The position numbers and the translations under genes are program-made. Below are positions 47,801 to 56,236 of a stretch of DNA of 64,000 nt, piece by piece (the first letter of the stretch is position 1; every line of letters starts with the position of its first letter). A model generated the notes under the pieces. It was given only the letters and a program-made list of their open reading frames with translations. It had not been told where the DNA came from and did not search any database. The DNA is from Funiculus sociatus GB2-C1 (GTDB lineage Bacteria > Cyanobacteriota > Cyanobacteriia > Cyanobacteriales > FACHB-T130), in NCBI RefSeq assembly GCF_039962115.1, contig NZ_JAMPKJ010000019.1, forward strand, positions 28,098-92,097, read 5' to 3'.

Positions 47801-48586
47801 AAGTTGCAGATGGAAAAACAACTGCTGGGCTTCTATGTTACTGACCATCCTCTTAAATCTGTAGAAAAATTAGCCGCGGGGTTAGATCCTGCTCCTATTA
47901 ATCTCAGCCAACTGGAGAATGCGCGGGCGAAGTCAAAGGTCACTGTTATTGTAATGCTCACAGAAGTTAAGCAGGTGACTACTAAGAAGAATGAGCGCAT
48001 GGCGATTCTACAAATGGAAGACATAACAGGTCAAACCTCAGCTGTAGTCTTTCCCCAAACTTATGAAATAATCAATTCATTATTAGTAACAGATACGCCT
48101 CTAATTATCTTTGGCAAAGCGGATCGGCGAGAAGATCAGATGCAAGTGATTGTGGAAGAAATTAAGCTGATTACAGCGGAGCAATTGGTAATAGCGGAAG
48201 TAACACCGCCGCTAGTAGAAGAAGAACCTGAATTTCAGCCCCAGGAAACAACTTTTTCAGAACAACCAAAGAATCACAATGAGGATAATGTGAAAATTGA
48301 TGCTGAGCATTTGGTGATGGTGGAACTGACACCTGAGCGAATTAATGATGAGGCAAAACTTAAGCACCTGCTAATTCTTTTGGAAGAACATTCAGGCGAC
48401 AAGAGTAAAGCAAAAGTTCCGGTAATTGGAGTTGTGGCGGGTGAATACAAGCGCAAGTTTGTGCGCCTGGGACAGGCATTCTGGGTGCAAAATCACAAAC
48501 GTACTGTAGATGCTCTTAGATCCGCTGGTTTTACTGCCCGCGTTAAGGCTGTGACGAGTGGAGAATACTCGTCCTATGACTATTAA
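44870..48586 (+). CDS. dnaE: DNA polymerase III alpha subunit, uninterrupted
   Basis: Replicative polymerase catalytic subunit, 1238 residues in one frame: PHP domain ([26 protein letters not shown]), palm with [13 protein letters not shown] catalytic aspartates ([17 protein letters not shown]), fingers ([20 protein letters not shown]), tau-binding and OB domain ([28 protein letters not shown]), then a C-terminal extension of ~130 residues. In many cyanobacteria the protein is split between Tyr and Cys of [16 protein letters not shown] and rejoined by a split intein; here Tyr775 and Cys776 are contiguous and no intein is present. No exonuclease domain is fused. Confidence 0.96.
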   Translation: MSFVGLHIHSDYSLLDGASQLPELVNQAIKLGMPAIALTDHGVMYGAIELIKVCRGKTIKPIIGNEMYVVNGDIKEQKRGRKKYHQVVLAKNTQGYKNLVKLTTISHLEGVQGKGIFSRPCVNKELLKEYREGLIVTSACLGGEIPQAILQEKPDIARRVAKEYKDVFGEDFYLEIQDHGSQEDRLVNVEIVKIARELDIKIIATNDSHFISCNDVEAHDALLCIQTGKLISEDNRMRYSGTEYLKSAEEMKQLFRDHLPDEVIEEAIANTLEVAEKIQQYKIFDEPRLPDYPIPSGYTIDTYLEETAREGLRERFKVRSYLDVGLVYRERLDYELKMIQQMGFSTYFLVVWDYIKYARDHGIPVGPGRGSAAGSLVAYALKITNIDPVHHGLLFERFLNPERKSMPDIDTDFCIERRDDVIQYVTEKYGKERVAQIITFNRLTSKAVLKDVARVLNIPYGEADKMAKLIPVVRGKPTKLKVMIGDDSPAPEFREKYLSDETVRHWVDMAMRIEGTNKTFGVHAAGVVISKQALDEIVPLQKNKDGSVITQYFMEDLESLGLLKMDFLGLRNLTIIQNTIDLIKKHRNIVIDPDDVTSEERKAYKILSKGEINKRPKGVHSTYKKLEEGDLEGIFQLESSGMRQIVRDLKPSNIEDISSILALYRPGPLDAGLIPLFINRKHGREEIVYANQLLKPILEETYGVLVYQEQIMKMAQDLAGYSLGQADLLRRAMGKKKADEMEKQRQLFIDGATKNGIVSTLAEDLFEQMVKFAEYCFNKSHSTAYAYVTYQTAFLKANYPVEYMAALLTANSGDTDKVQKYVANCLAMGIKVEQPDINCSLVDFTPLQEKILFGLSAVKNLGLGAIECILAERDQGGNFKSLADLCDRVNLHAVKNSALEALIQCGAFDSIETNRNQLIHDLPLVVDWAQSRAKDREIGQGNLFDFFGGATSTQDTASPAFESAPKAPLVKDFSKTEKLQMEKQLLGFYVTDHPLKSVEKLAAGLDPAPINLSQLENARAKSKVTVIVMLTEVKQVTTKKNERMAILQMEDITGQTSAVVFPQTYEIINSLLVTDTPLIIFGKADRREDQMQVIVEEIKLITAEQLVIAEVTPPLVEEEPEFQPQETTFSEQPKNHNEDNVKIDAEHLVMVELTPERINDEAKLKHLLILLEEHSGDKSKAKVPVIGVVAGEYKRKFVRLGQAFWVQNHKRTVDALRSAGFTARVKAVTSGEYSSYDY

Positions 48587-48638
48587 ATTTTCTCTTCATC
48601 CACAAGAGGAAATAAAACGGCGAGGGATTCCATTGATT

Positions 48639-49052
48639 TTAGTTGGCTTCGTTCTCCTTCAGTTCTTTGGGAGATTTGTAGCCAGCTTGCTCCGCTATTT
48701 TCCTGCTTGGAAAACAGATATCGGGCTTGATTTTGTCGTAATTTTTCGCCTTTGGCCCAGTGTAGACTTTACCTCGTTTTTTAGTATTTCTTCCCTTAAT
48801 CGGCGCATTACTTGGACAATTATTTGCTTGAGGCGATACACCTAATTTTTCAGATGTGGCTTTATCAGATGGACTAGGGGAAGCTGTATTTCCATCTACC
48901 GAAGGAGAAGGCGAAGTAGTTTCAGAAGTAGGTGAGTTGGGAGAATTATTAGTTACAGGTACGTTAGCTTCTTGAGTGCAACTAGAAAGGGTTAAACCTG
49001 CTAAAAGCGCTATAGATGCAATCCATTGGCAATGATAATTTTTCAAGTTCAT
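48639..49052 (-). CDS. Lipoprotein with sunset-like C-terminal domain
   Basis: The 137-residue protein has a lipoprotein signal (ALLAGLTLSSC, Cys at ~25), a Ser/Pro/Thr-rich linker (~30-80) and a C-terminal ~50-residue module: CPSNAPIKGRNTKKRG, then KVYTGPKAKNYDKIKPDICF and a GYKSPKE end. This pattern resembles the sunset domain found after nucleases and in secreted proteins (IKGN...YH.P...YD.TKPE..F...EA..AGYR). The function of the domain is unknown. It faces the dnaE 3' end tail to tail. Confidence 0.65.
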   Translation of the reverse strand: MNLKNYHCQWIASIALLAGLTLSSCTQEANVPVTNNSPNSPTSETTSPSPSVDGNTASPSPSDKATSEKLGVSPQANNCPSNAPIKGRNTKKRGKVYTGPKAKNYDKIKPDICFPSRKIAEQAGYKSPKELKENEAN

Positions 49053-49142
49053 TTTTATCGGAAAGCTTAAGAAAGGGTATTATAACCTCTAAAGGTTAAT
49101 TTTTTATAGTAAGTATAGTCTACCCTACAAAATATAACTTTG

Positions 49143-50330
49143 CTAAGTCTCAGTTGGCGGTTTTTTGGGTTTTGGAGAGCCTAAAAACTGAGATTTTAAT
49201 TCTTCCAATTCCAGATCAACTTGGCTTTTTGATTGTGCAGGATTAGAGGATGGGGCTTTTTGGGGAGTAGATTTTTGATTTTCATTTTTAGACGTGCCAG
49301 CTTCCAGAAACTGCGATCGCATCTCTGCCAATTCATCATCAACTAGGCTGTTAGACTTGCTAGCTGAGGTTTTAACAACGGGTGTTGTCGCTGGCGGTGA
49401 TTGATGAACAGGCTTTGCAGGTGTCGCAACTGTTGGTGTCGTTGCTTGCTTCTGCTCTTGATTCAAGTCTTTAAGCACTTCTGCTGCTGATTGATAGCGC
49501 CGACTGACAGCAGTTTGCAGCATTTTGTCTAGAATTTTACCTAAAAAACCGCTGACTTTAAAAGTTAAGAATTGTCGCCACACCCAGGCATCTTCGTTGA
49601 TATCATATAAGTCAAATGGAGACATCTGGGTTAATAAATGAATGCAGGTGACTCCTAAACTATAAATATCGCTGACAAAAGTAGCTTTGCCTCTAGCTTG
49701 TTCTGGTGCTACATATTCGGGGCTGCCAATGCTGGTTCCGGTTTTCAGTAGAGCGGCACCTGTGGCAAATTTAGAAGCGCCAAAATCGACAATAACCAGA
49801 CGTGTGTCTCGGCTTCTCCTAATAATATTTTCTGGCTTAATATCCCGATGAATTACCTGATGATTGTGCACAAATTGCAGCACAGGTAATAGATCGTTTA
49901 ACAATTGGAGAATCTGAGTTTCATTAAATGCACCGACCTTTGATAGTTCTTCGGCTAAATTTTGCCCGTCGATAAATTCTTGCACCAAATACTGCCGATC
50001 GTCTTGGGTAAAATATGCCAGCAGTTCTGGAATCTGGGGATGTTTGCCTAGTTCATCCAGTCGCACCGCTTCTTGATTAAATAACTCAACTGCCTTTTGA
50101 ACGGTGCTGGTGCCTTGGGCTTGGGGATAAAATTGCTTAATAACGCAGGGCGGTTTTGAGGGTTTGTCTTCATCCACTGCCAAAAAAGTTCTGCCAAAGC
50201 CTCCCTGTCCAATGGGTTTGATAGCACGGTAGCGCTCTTTGAGCAGCAATTTGGTGCCACAAGTGATACAAAACTTTGTATCAGTAGGATTCTGGGGATT
50301 TGGGCAAGTTGGATTGAGGCAATAGCTCAT
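49143..50330 (-). CDS. Serine/threonine protein kinase with 4-Cys prefix
   Basis: Eukaryotic-type kinase, soluble. The N terminus has four cysteines (CLNPTC...FCITCG; residues 4, 9, 21, 24) forming the zinc-ribbon 4-Cys prefix of cyanobacterial kinases. The kinase domain shows GQGGFGRTFLA, VIKQF (Lys), HRDIKPENI, DFGASK and GSPEYVAPEQARGK, all intact. The C-terminal ~115 residues are Pro/Ser/Thr-rich and contain two copies of a short motif, VDDELAEMRSQFL and VDLELEELKSQFL. ATG at 50330 is taken (395 residues), as MSYCLNP is the usual family start; an ATG at 50342 lies in frame. Confidence 0.9.
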   Translation of the reverse strand: MSYCLNPTCPNPQNPTDTKFCITCGTKLLLKERYRAIKPIGQGGFGRTFLAVDEDKPSKPPCVIKQFYPQAQGTSTVQKAVELFNQEAVRLDELGKHPQIPELLAYFTQDDRQYLVQEFIDGQNLAEELSKVGAFNETQILQLLNDLLPVLQFVHNHQVIHRDIKPENIIRRSRDTRLVIVDFGASKFATGAALLKTGTSIGSPEYVAPEQARGKATFVSDIYSLGVTCIHLLTQMSPFDLYDINEDAWVWRQFLTFKVSGFLGKILDKMLQTAVSRRYQSAAEVLKDLNQEQKQATTPTVATPAKPVHQSPPATTPVVKTSASKSNSLVDDELAEMRSQFLEAGTSKNENQKSTPQKAPSSNPAQSKSQVDLELEELKSQFLGSPKPKKPPTET

Positions 50331-50462
50331 AATGGGAAGCAATCAACGGATGACTCTATATTAAGTCTTCCCTATGTTTTCCCGTAAGAAAAAGCGCCCA
50401 AAAGACTAAATGGAGCTACACAAATCAAGCCCACGGAGGCGGGTTTAAGAAAATGGCAAATG

Positions 50463-50765
50463 TTATAGTGCCTCTTCCGATTCTTCTGACGAATTGGCAT
50501 TAGGCCACAGCAGGCGCACAGCAATCAAGGCAAATCCAATTGCCGCGATCGCTTTCAACATCCGCGCCGGAAACAGCACCGATACCCCTTCTCCTGCCAG
50601 AACTCCCAGTAAACTAGCCAACAGCAGTGCTGTGACTGTCCCAAAAAATACAGCGCGGGGAGATTTGGAACTGCCAGAGAGCGCGATCGCTGCAAATTGG
50701 CTCTTATCTCCTATCTCTGCCAAAAATACCGTAATAAAACTAATTCCTAAAAGGTGCCAATCCAT
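50463..50765 (-). CDS. Half-size GDT1/TMEM165-type cation exchanger (second of pair)
   Basis: The 100 residues form three membrane helices and one signature FLAEIGDKSQFAAIAL of the UPF0016/GDT1 family. Full-length members have two such halves; here each half is a separate gene, the partner being at 50919-51314. Paired half-size members, the hemi manganese exchangers, are described in cyanobacteria as acting together in manganese export, so a heteromeric Mn2+ (or Ca2+) transporter is the likely product. The acidic tail is SSEESEEAL. Confidence 0.88.
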   Translation of the reverse strand: MDWHLLGISFITVFLAEIGDKSQFAAIALSGSSKSPRAVFFGTVTALLLASLLGVLAGEGVSVLFPARMLKAIAAIGFALIAVRLLWPNANSSEESEEAL

Positions 50766-50792
50766 AAGTATTTCTTATTGTTTAATTTATCC

Positions 50793-50910
50793 TCATTACC
50801 AGGCTCAGCCTAATAACGCTGTTTTGGAGGTGCCTGCTTCAATAATTAATCCAACTACACCAGTGAAAACCAGCCTCACTATTAACATTCCCAGGAGCTG
50901 CCTGGAAACG
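50793..50910. repeat. Two degenerate TTCCCAGG palindromes between the GDT1 genes
   Basis: CATTACCAGGCTCAGCCTAA (50793-50812) and CATTCCCAGGAGCTGCC with TGGAAACG (50886-50910) are imperfect members of the palindrome family best seen at 44695-44720. They occupy most of the 153-bp spacer separating the two half-transporter genes. Confidence 0.6.
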
Positions 50911-50918
50911 AAAAAGCT

Positions 50919-51314
50919 TTAAAAATGCACTACATCCCAGCACAGCATCGCAGAAACGCACAGCAAACAAACTCCAGCTGCCGTATCTAGGGTTTTCGGC
51001 GAGAACTTGGTTGCCAGAGCACGCCCCAACAATACCCCTAGTAAACTTGTAGCGATGAGTGCCGCTGCTGCACCTGCAAAAACCAGCCCAGGTGACTGAG
51101 ATTCCGCACTCATCAGCAGAGTTGCTATCTGGGTTTTGTCTCCCATTTCTGCCAAAAAGATTGTCAAGAACGTCGAACTGAACGCTTTCCAGGGTAAACC
51201 TTCCAGCTTAGATGCTGCTGGCTTCTGGTAAGACTGGCGCATTTGTGCAGATTTCGCTGGTTCAATAGGACGCTCTAAAGTAGGCAAGCTGGGAGGCAAT
51301 GTAGATAGTTTCAC
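50919..51314 (-). CDS. Half-size GDT1/TMEM165-type cation exchanger (first of pair)
   Basis: The 131 residues comprise a ~45-residue cytoplasmic N-terminal extension, then three membrane helices with the signature IFLAEMGDKTQIATLLM. Together with the gene 153 bp downstream it should form a complete two-motif exchanger. The Glu and Asp of ExGDK line the ion path in the family. The YkgJ-type gene lies 95 bp upstream on the same strand. Confidence 0.88.
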   Translation of the reverse strand: MKLSTLPPSLPTLERPIEPAKSAQMRQSYQKPAASKLEGLPWKAFSSTFLTIFLAEMGDKTQIATLLMSAESQSPGLVFAGAAAALIATSLLGVLLGRALATKFSPKTLDTAAGVCLLCVSAMLCWDVVHF

Positions 51315-51409
51315 TCTTTAGTTCTGCTTAAGGCTGCATAGTTTTCATATTCTTTTCATTTTCTCAGATGTGTGTCGAAATATCAAGCTTTTTAAATTAC
51401 AAAGCCTTC

Positions 51410-51760
51410 TCAGAAGCCAACTTCACTGTTAAAGCGGATCATTTCTAAAGAGCGATCGCCATAAACCCCTTCAATCTGCTCGCGACAACATTCAATTGCA
51501 AAGTCGTTCAACTCCTCTGGTTCAACACCATACAAATCCTCAAAAACATCTGACTGCACCCGACAGAAGCGAGGACGGTCTGCATAGATCCGGCATTCTC
51601 GCGCCGCATGGTCAAAATTCACGCACCATCCCCCTTCACCCACCATGCTCAGATAAAGCTGTAACTCATCTGGGGTAAGATACTCATCCAAGTCTGGTCG
51701 GTCTGCTGGGTCAAGATGACAGCAGGCTCCACATTGCTTAACACAGCCCCAAGTCGCCAT
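51410..51760 (-). CDS. YkgJ-type cysteine-cluster protein
   Basis: A 116-residue protein with the metal- or iron-sulfur-binding Cys pattern of the YkgJ/UPF0153 family: CVKQCGACC near the N terminus, then CVNFDHAARECRIYADRPRFCRVQ and IECCREQ. The function is unknown. It is monocistronic or leads the two GDT1 genes. Confidence 0.85.
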   Translation of the reverse strand: MATWGCVKQCGACCHLDPADRPDLDEYLTPDELQLYLSMVGEGGWCVNFDHAARECRIYADRPRFCRVQSDVFEDLYGVEPEELNDFAIECCREQIEGVYGDRSLEMIRFNSEVGF

Positions 51761-51975
51761 TGTTCAAAATCTTTCAAAAAGTTCTCGTTTCTTGAGCTTA
51801 ACGGTTTTTCGTTAGTAGCTGTTCAAGACGGCTACCCGCAATTCCTGTCGTTTATTATACTTTTGTAAACTTGCTTTAATAAAGGAGCGATCGCTAGGTA
51901 AGATTAGATGGCAAAATTTCCAGCTTTGCCAGTTAAATCTATACGTAGTAAATACCCTCATCAAAGGCAGGAAAC

Positions 51976-52104
51976 ATGGAATTTTTCAGCTCTTTAGGCA
52001 ACCTCAACTGGGAAGTAATTGCTCAGCTCACCTTTGTGGCACTAATCATGCTTGCTGGCCCAGCGGTCATTTTCGTGCTGGCATTTCGCAACGGCGACCT
52101 CTAA
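51976..52104 (+). CDS. psb30: Photosystem II protein Psb30 (Ycf12)
   Basis: A 42-residue single-helix membrane protein, [20 protein letters not shown] then [22 protein letters not shown]. The motif NWEVIAQLT, the single membrane span and the ending AFRNGDL match Psb30/Ycf12, a small subunit near cytochrome b559 on the edge of photosystem II. An AGG-containing site (AGGCAGGAAAC) precedes the ATG. It is a single gene convergent with recJ, with a 22-bp inverted repeat between them. Confidence 0.9.
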   Translation: MEFFSSLGNLNWEVIAQLTFVALIMLAGPAVIFVLAFRNGDL

Positions 52105-52133
52105 ATTCCCAGCGTTTGTAATCAAAGTGAATC

Positions 52134-52232
52134 TTAAACGCAAAGGCTCGCTAAGGGAAGCGCAAAGGTACGCAGAGGGTAATTAAAACTTTGCGCCCCT
52201 TTGTGAGTCTCTTAGCGAGCCTTTGCGTTTAA
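52134..52232. repeat. Long inverted repeat between psb30 and recJ
   Basis: TTAAACGCAAAGGCTCGCTAAG (two parts: 52134-52149 and 52150-52155) pairs perfectly with its complement at 52211-52232, giving 22 bp; further inner pairing involves GCGCAAAGG and CTTTGCGCC. The loop carries CGCAAAGG/ACGCAGAGG units known as cyanobacterial spacer repeats. It can terminate both convergent transcripts. Confidence 0.8.
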
Positions 52233-52254
52233 AGGTCTTGACTTTTTAGATAAG

Positions 52255-54342
52255 TTATGTACTTCTTCCGGGTAGGTTCAAAGCTTTGAGAGCAGCCTTA
52301 ATTAGGTGAAAATACCTCGGTTCAGTAACATCAACTTGGGCGGAATCTGCGGCTGTTGTCCCTAAAAGCCCGGTTCTTTGTCCTTGCTGAATAGCTAGAA
52401 CTTTACCTTGATTATTTTTAATTTTTAACTCTTTTAAAGACTCGTTCAGACTACAGGTGTAATGACGTTGGTTGTAGTAAAATTCGGCTTGAGGCTGCGG
52501 CGAAGCCAGTGAGGAGATTTTGGGAAGTCGGACACCTACTAATTCCAGCTCAATTGTAGTGTTGCCATTCCAGAAATTTTCTTTCAATTTGTAGGCGATA
52601 TCGACTCGCGGCGGCAAAGGAAAGTAATCGCCCCAACGCCACGCGATCGCTTTAATTTTGTAAACTGGGTTATCCTGCAACACGGTCAGTTTAACGTGAC
52701 CTTTCCCCACAATTTTTTGCTCCACAACTCGAACATTAGGAGTCCAGAAAATCGGGTCGGAGTTTTCGATACCGCAGGGGTGAAGACTATCCATCTGCTG
52801 ATATAAACTGAGATTAATTTGCTCCAGGCTAGCCTGGGCATCAATCTTCAGCAATGGCTTTAAATGTTCGGGTTTGAGGCATTGGTTAGCAAAAATGCAC
52901 AAGCGTTCTCGAAATGCTTCTAAATTCTCCGCTGGCATAGAAAAGCCGCCTGCTGCCTTGTGTCCGCCAAATTTCCCCAATAAATCTTGACAATACTGCA
53001 AAGCTTCAAACACATGAAATTCAGGAATTCCCCGCGCTGAACCCCGAATGTGTTGCTCATCCTCATAAGTCCCGATAAACACCGGAACGCCGTAGCGTTC
53101 AACTAATCTGGAAGCAACAATTCCAATCACGCCATGATGCCAATCTGGTTGAACGACAACCAAAACCCGATCTTGCTTTAGAGAACTTGCATGGAATGTC
53201 TCTACATAAGCAACAGCTTCTTGTTCAATTTCCTCGCATAGTTGCTGACGAAGTTTGTTAATTTGTTCGCACTGCATCGCCCTTTCCAGCGCCACCCCCA
53301 TATCATCAGTTGTCAGCAACTCAATTACGGTTAGGGGGTCAGCAATGCGCCCTACAGCGTTAATTCGGGGGCCAAGGCGAAAACCAATATCCTCCGGCTT
53401 TAGGGATTTTGCATTTTGGAATCCTCCCTTTTTTAGGAGAGGATCAGATTTTGGATTTTCTGGTTCACTGTTTTCCGTTCCTTGCTGTACCCCAGACATT
53501 TGAATCAATGCTTGAACCCCTGCTAGTTGCGAATGCGGCAACTGTTGCAAACCTCGCTTTACCCAGCGACGATTAACACCAGTTAAAGGCGCTAAGTCGG
53601 CAATGGTTCCTAGAGTAAATAGTTCTAAAAGTGGCTTTACTAAGCCTTTAGCTTGACCCAGTTGTTGAGCAAGCGTTACTGCCAAAATATAGGCAACTCC
53701 AACACCAGCAACACCCCGATAAGGTGAAGATTCAGCAATTAGTTTCGGGTTAAGAATGGCATCAGCTGGCGGCAGTTTTTCTGGGATATCGTGATGGTCG
53801 GTGACAATGACTTTTACACCCAGTTGTCGCGCTCTATCAATAGGATCAAACGCTGAAATGCCATTATCTACAGTTAAAATTAACCCAACACCTTCTCGGT
53901 GAAATTCTTCTACAATTCGCCGATTAATGCCATAGCCTTCACTCATGCGGCTAGGAATGGCATAATCTACCTGTGCGCCTAACCACCGCAGCGCCCTGAG
54001 TAACAAAGCAGTGCTAGTCATGCCATCAGCATCGTAGTCACCACAGATAGCAATTTTTTCACTGGATGCGATCGCATCTTTCAACAATTCCACACTAATT
54101 GCTAAATCTGGAAAATCCTCCAATGGTGAAGGCAAAACCTGCGATTCTGGTTCCAGAAATGCTTGCACCTCTTGGTACGTTTCCATACCCCGATTGATCA
54201 ACACCTGACCCAACAAAGGTGAAAGTCCCGTTGCTTGCGCCAGATGTTGAGCTTGTGCTTCAATGCTGGGAAATATCTGCCACCGATGATTAGGCAATCG
54301 GTGAGAACGAGAGGATGGATCTGATGATGGTCGGTCTTGCAC
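52255..54342 (-). CDS. recJ: Single-stranded-DNA-specific exonuclease RecJ
   Basis: 5'-3' exonuclease on single-stranded DNA in recombination and mismatch repair. The DHH-family motifs are present: CGDYDADGMTSTALLLRAL, LTVDNGISAFD, VIVTDHHDIP, GVAGVGVAYILA, and the DHHA1 part with GVIGIVASRLVERYG and KFGGHKAAGGFSM. The C-terminal OB-like domain includes IKAIAWRWGDYFP. 695 residues is normal for RecJ. A segment of about 30 residues (NSEPENPKSDPLLKKGGFQ) between the two catalytic lobes is encoded by spacer-type repeat DNA at 53407-53490 and is in frame. Confidence 0.94.
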   Translation of the reverse strand: MQDRPSSDPSSRSHRLPNHRWQIFPSIEAQAQHLAQATGLSPLLGQVLINRGMETYQEVQAFLEPESQVLPSPLEDFPDLAISVELLKDAIASSEKIAICGDYDADGMTSTALLLRALRWLGAQVDYAIPSRMSEGYGINRRIVEEFHREGVGLILTVDNGISAFDPIDRARQLGVKVIVTDHHDIPEKLPPADAILNPKLIAESSPYRGVAGVGVAYILAVTLAQQLGQAKGLVKPLLELFTLGTIADLAPLTGVNRRWVKRGLQQLPHSQLAGVQALIQMSGVQQGTENSEPENPKSDPLLKKGGFQNAKSLKPEDIGFRLGPRINAVGRIADPLTVIELLTTDDMGVALERAMQCEQINKLRQQLCEEIEQEAVAYVETFHASSLKQDRVLVVVQPDWHHGVIGIVASRLVERYGVPVFIGTYEDEQHIRGSARGIPEFHVFEALQYCQDLLGKFGGHKAAGGFSMPAENLEAFRERLCIFANQCLKPEHLKPLLKIDAQASLEQINLSLYQQMDSLHPCGIENSDPIFWTPNVRVVEQKIVGKGHVKLTVLQDNPVYKIKAIAWRWGDYFPLPPRVDIAYKLKENFWNGNTTIELELVGVRLPKISSLASPQPQAEFYYNQRHYTCSLNESLKELKIKNNQGKVLAIQQGQRTGLLGTTAADSAQVDVTEPRYFHLIKAALKALNLPGRST

Positions 54343-54392
54343 AGGTGTCTTAATTTAAGCAATCCGGCTGTGGCCATCCTATCAGCTTTGAG

Positions 54393-54821
54393 CTAAAAAA
54401 CCGCAACCCGGCCGTCGTCTTTAAGATAAACTGTGCGATCGCCTGGAGGACGACCACCGGGACGCACTTCTATCCGCAAAGTTCTCGCATTCGGTTTCCC
54501 AATGTTCACCCGCAATGGCAAACCAGTCGCATCCCACAACAAAACTGATAAATTTGGGTCGGTACTACCTCCCCTAGCAAAAGATACCGCTTGTCCGGGA
54601 TTAAGAGGAATTGGGTCAGTCTCCAACACCCTCTGCATCTGAACCAAACTTGATGTTAGATTAACCACCTCAAAGGTAATGCGTTGTCCCGGTATGAACT
54701 GAATCGGCGGCGGCGGACATTTATCAGCACAGGTTCCGGCTGCTGCTGGGTTGATTTGTCCTGCATCCCCAAGCAGTAGACTAGCTGCAACTAAGACGAG
54801 TGTAGGTAGAAGTTTAGACAT
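54393..54821 (-). CDS. Hypothetical exported protein
   Basis: The 142-residue protein has a Sec signal (MSKLLPTLVLVAASLLLGDAGQINPAAAG), then a short Cys-containing segment (CADKCPPPPIQFIPGQRITFEVVNLTSSLVQMQ) and a beta-rich body ending LRIEVRPGGRPPGDRTVYLKDDGRVAVF. The organisation suggests a small periplasmic beta-sandwich protein. No function is recognised. It lies downstream of the recJ start on the opposite side of a short spacer, same strand, probably its own transcript. Confidence 0.6.
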   Translation of the reverse strand: MSKLLPTLVLVAASLLLGDAGQINPAAAGTCADKCPPPPIQFIPGQRITFEVVNLTSSLVQMQRVLETDPIPLNPGQAVSFARGGSTDPNLSVLLWDATGLPLRVNIGKPNARTLRIEVRPGGRPPGDRTVYLKDDGRVAVF

Positions 54822-55341
54822 GAAAACTTAAATTTTACACACTCCATACTATCTCGCGTCGCGTCTGTCTGCATCAGTAAATACATTTTTTTTGTATGTA
54901 ACCGCATTTTCTACAAAGTGCGGAAATTGCGGTTGTCCGACAGGCAAATATCTTAATCAGACTTGATATATAGCGTTTCTCAGTTGAGTGGAGTATATGG
55001 CAATTCTGACCTTCCCTCGACCTTGCTAGGGACATGGAATTGCCATGTCCTTACAGATGTAACGCAGCCAAGCCTTGAATTGATATACATAAGTTCAGGA
55101 AAGCGCAAGTCGCACATTTGAGTGACACTCAACTAAGCTACCTAAGGTGTGTTTCACCAGAAAAAGCGACTGCTAATTACCTTAAACCAAAAGTTAGAAC
55201 TAAAGAGAACTTGCCAAGATGAAGCGGTGAAACAAATCTGAAATTTCAGAAATGTTCACGAGCAATGGAAAATGTTCCAGACACACAGATAAAAGTTTCA
55301 TCTTAGTAAATAAACAGAAAACTAACCCTAAGTAACACTTC
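54822..55341. other. 520-bp gene-free spacer
   Basis: It contains a GGACATGG/CCATGTCC palindrome at 55029-55051, a third diverged member of the GGGGCAT family, and AT-rich DNA on either side. A minus-strand frame crossing into the next gene is a shadow. No promoter or RNA gene could be supported. Confidence 0.5.
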
Positions 55342-55932
55342 ATGCTAGTTTCAACCTTTGAACTTTTAGTTAAGTCACAATTGCCAACAAATCTGGTTCC
55401 ACCTCCACCAGAGTCCTTCGCCAAACTGAGGCGTACAGCCATTCAAGGTTATTTCCTAACACTTGCCAATACGACAAGCTCAACTGTCATAGTGTCTCTG
55501 GTGTTTACATCGGTTACGCCGTTTGTAGATATTGGAAAAACTTTCGTTTTTCTGGATGTAACTGGGGAAAATATTCCGGGCGATCTCATTCCAGATATAG
55601 CCGACAATAAGGCAAGATTCACCGTAAAGCTTCCTGCTAATGACACGGGTTTGTTCATTTTGCAGCCCGATATTTTGAAGACTGACAAAGGAGGGAAAAG
55701 TCTACTGGATACTGCGGACTTTGAAGTTCGTGGTTATGTGGAAATCTTTATGTCTTCGCTTTCCGAAGCTAAATCTGCAAGGCTTCTGTTAACACCTGAA
55801 CACCGAGGGACATTCTTTAAAGATTTAACAGTTGAAGACCCTCAGCTCGATCAAATCGTCTACACTTTGCCTACCGCTAATGGGAACTCTCTTTTTAAGC
55901 TAGAAAAAGAGAAGCCTAACTCGGATGATTGA
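55342..55932 (+). CDS. Hypothetical protein
   Basis: A 196-residue protein with no signal peptide and no recognised family. The first half is beta-rich (GYFLTLANTTSSTVIVSLVFTSVTPFVDIGKTFVFLDVTGENIPG), the middle has FTVKLPANDTGLFILQPDILK and the end is acidic/Lys-rich (LEKEKPNSDD). The pattern suggests an immunoglobulin-like or C2-like sandwich. A hairpin at 55951-55976 follows its stop. Confidence 0.5.
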   Translation: MLVSTFELLVKSQLPTNLVPPPPESFAKLRRTAIQGYFLTLANTTSSTVIVSLVFTSVTPFVDIGKTFVFLDVTGENIPGDLIPDIADNKARFTVKLPANDTGLFILQPDILKTDKGGKSLLDTADFEVRGYVEIFMSSLSEAKSARLLLTPEHRGTFFKDLTVEDPQLDQIVYTLPTANGNSLFKLEKEKPNSDD

Positions 55933-55950
55933 CATAGAGTAGGGAATTTT

Positions 55951-55976
55951 GTTAAAGCTTATTAATGAGCTTTAAC
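55951..55976 (+). terminator. Hairpin after the 196-aa hypothetical gene
   Basis: GTTAAAGCT (55951-55959) and AGCTTTAAC (55968-55976), 9 bp perfect, 8-nt loop, 19 bp after the stop. The rest of the 304-bp spacer to 56236 has an AAAAGTCCCT/AGGGACT pair near 56070 and 56100 and no gene. Confidence 0.6.
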
Positions 55977-56236
55977 AGTAGGTTTACTTGAGACGACGGA
56001 TACTTTTGGCGAAGCCCTTAAAACCTAACAACTTAGCTCTTTTCTTTAATAGAGAAGAGGAAATTAAAAGTCCCTACCCTATTAGGGGAGAGGTTTTAAG
56101 GGACTAGAGCCAATAGCATTAGAAAACTAAACCTGACCATATTAAAAGTTTGTTTAGTTTCACTATCACTCAATCCGGACTACAACTATAGCTTGGGTTT
56201 CACTTTTCCCAAAACAGCATTACAAAATTAGAAAAC

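Noticed and set aside
48558..48845. 95-codon plus-strand ORF after dnaE
   Set aside because: It overlaps the lipoprotein gene on the other strand, whose signal peptide and sunset-like domain are far better supported.
53255..53503. Plus-strand ORF within recJ
   Set aside because: Shadow frame of a conserved gene; no independent coding signal.
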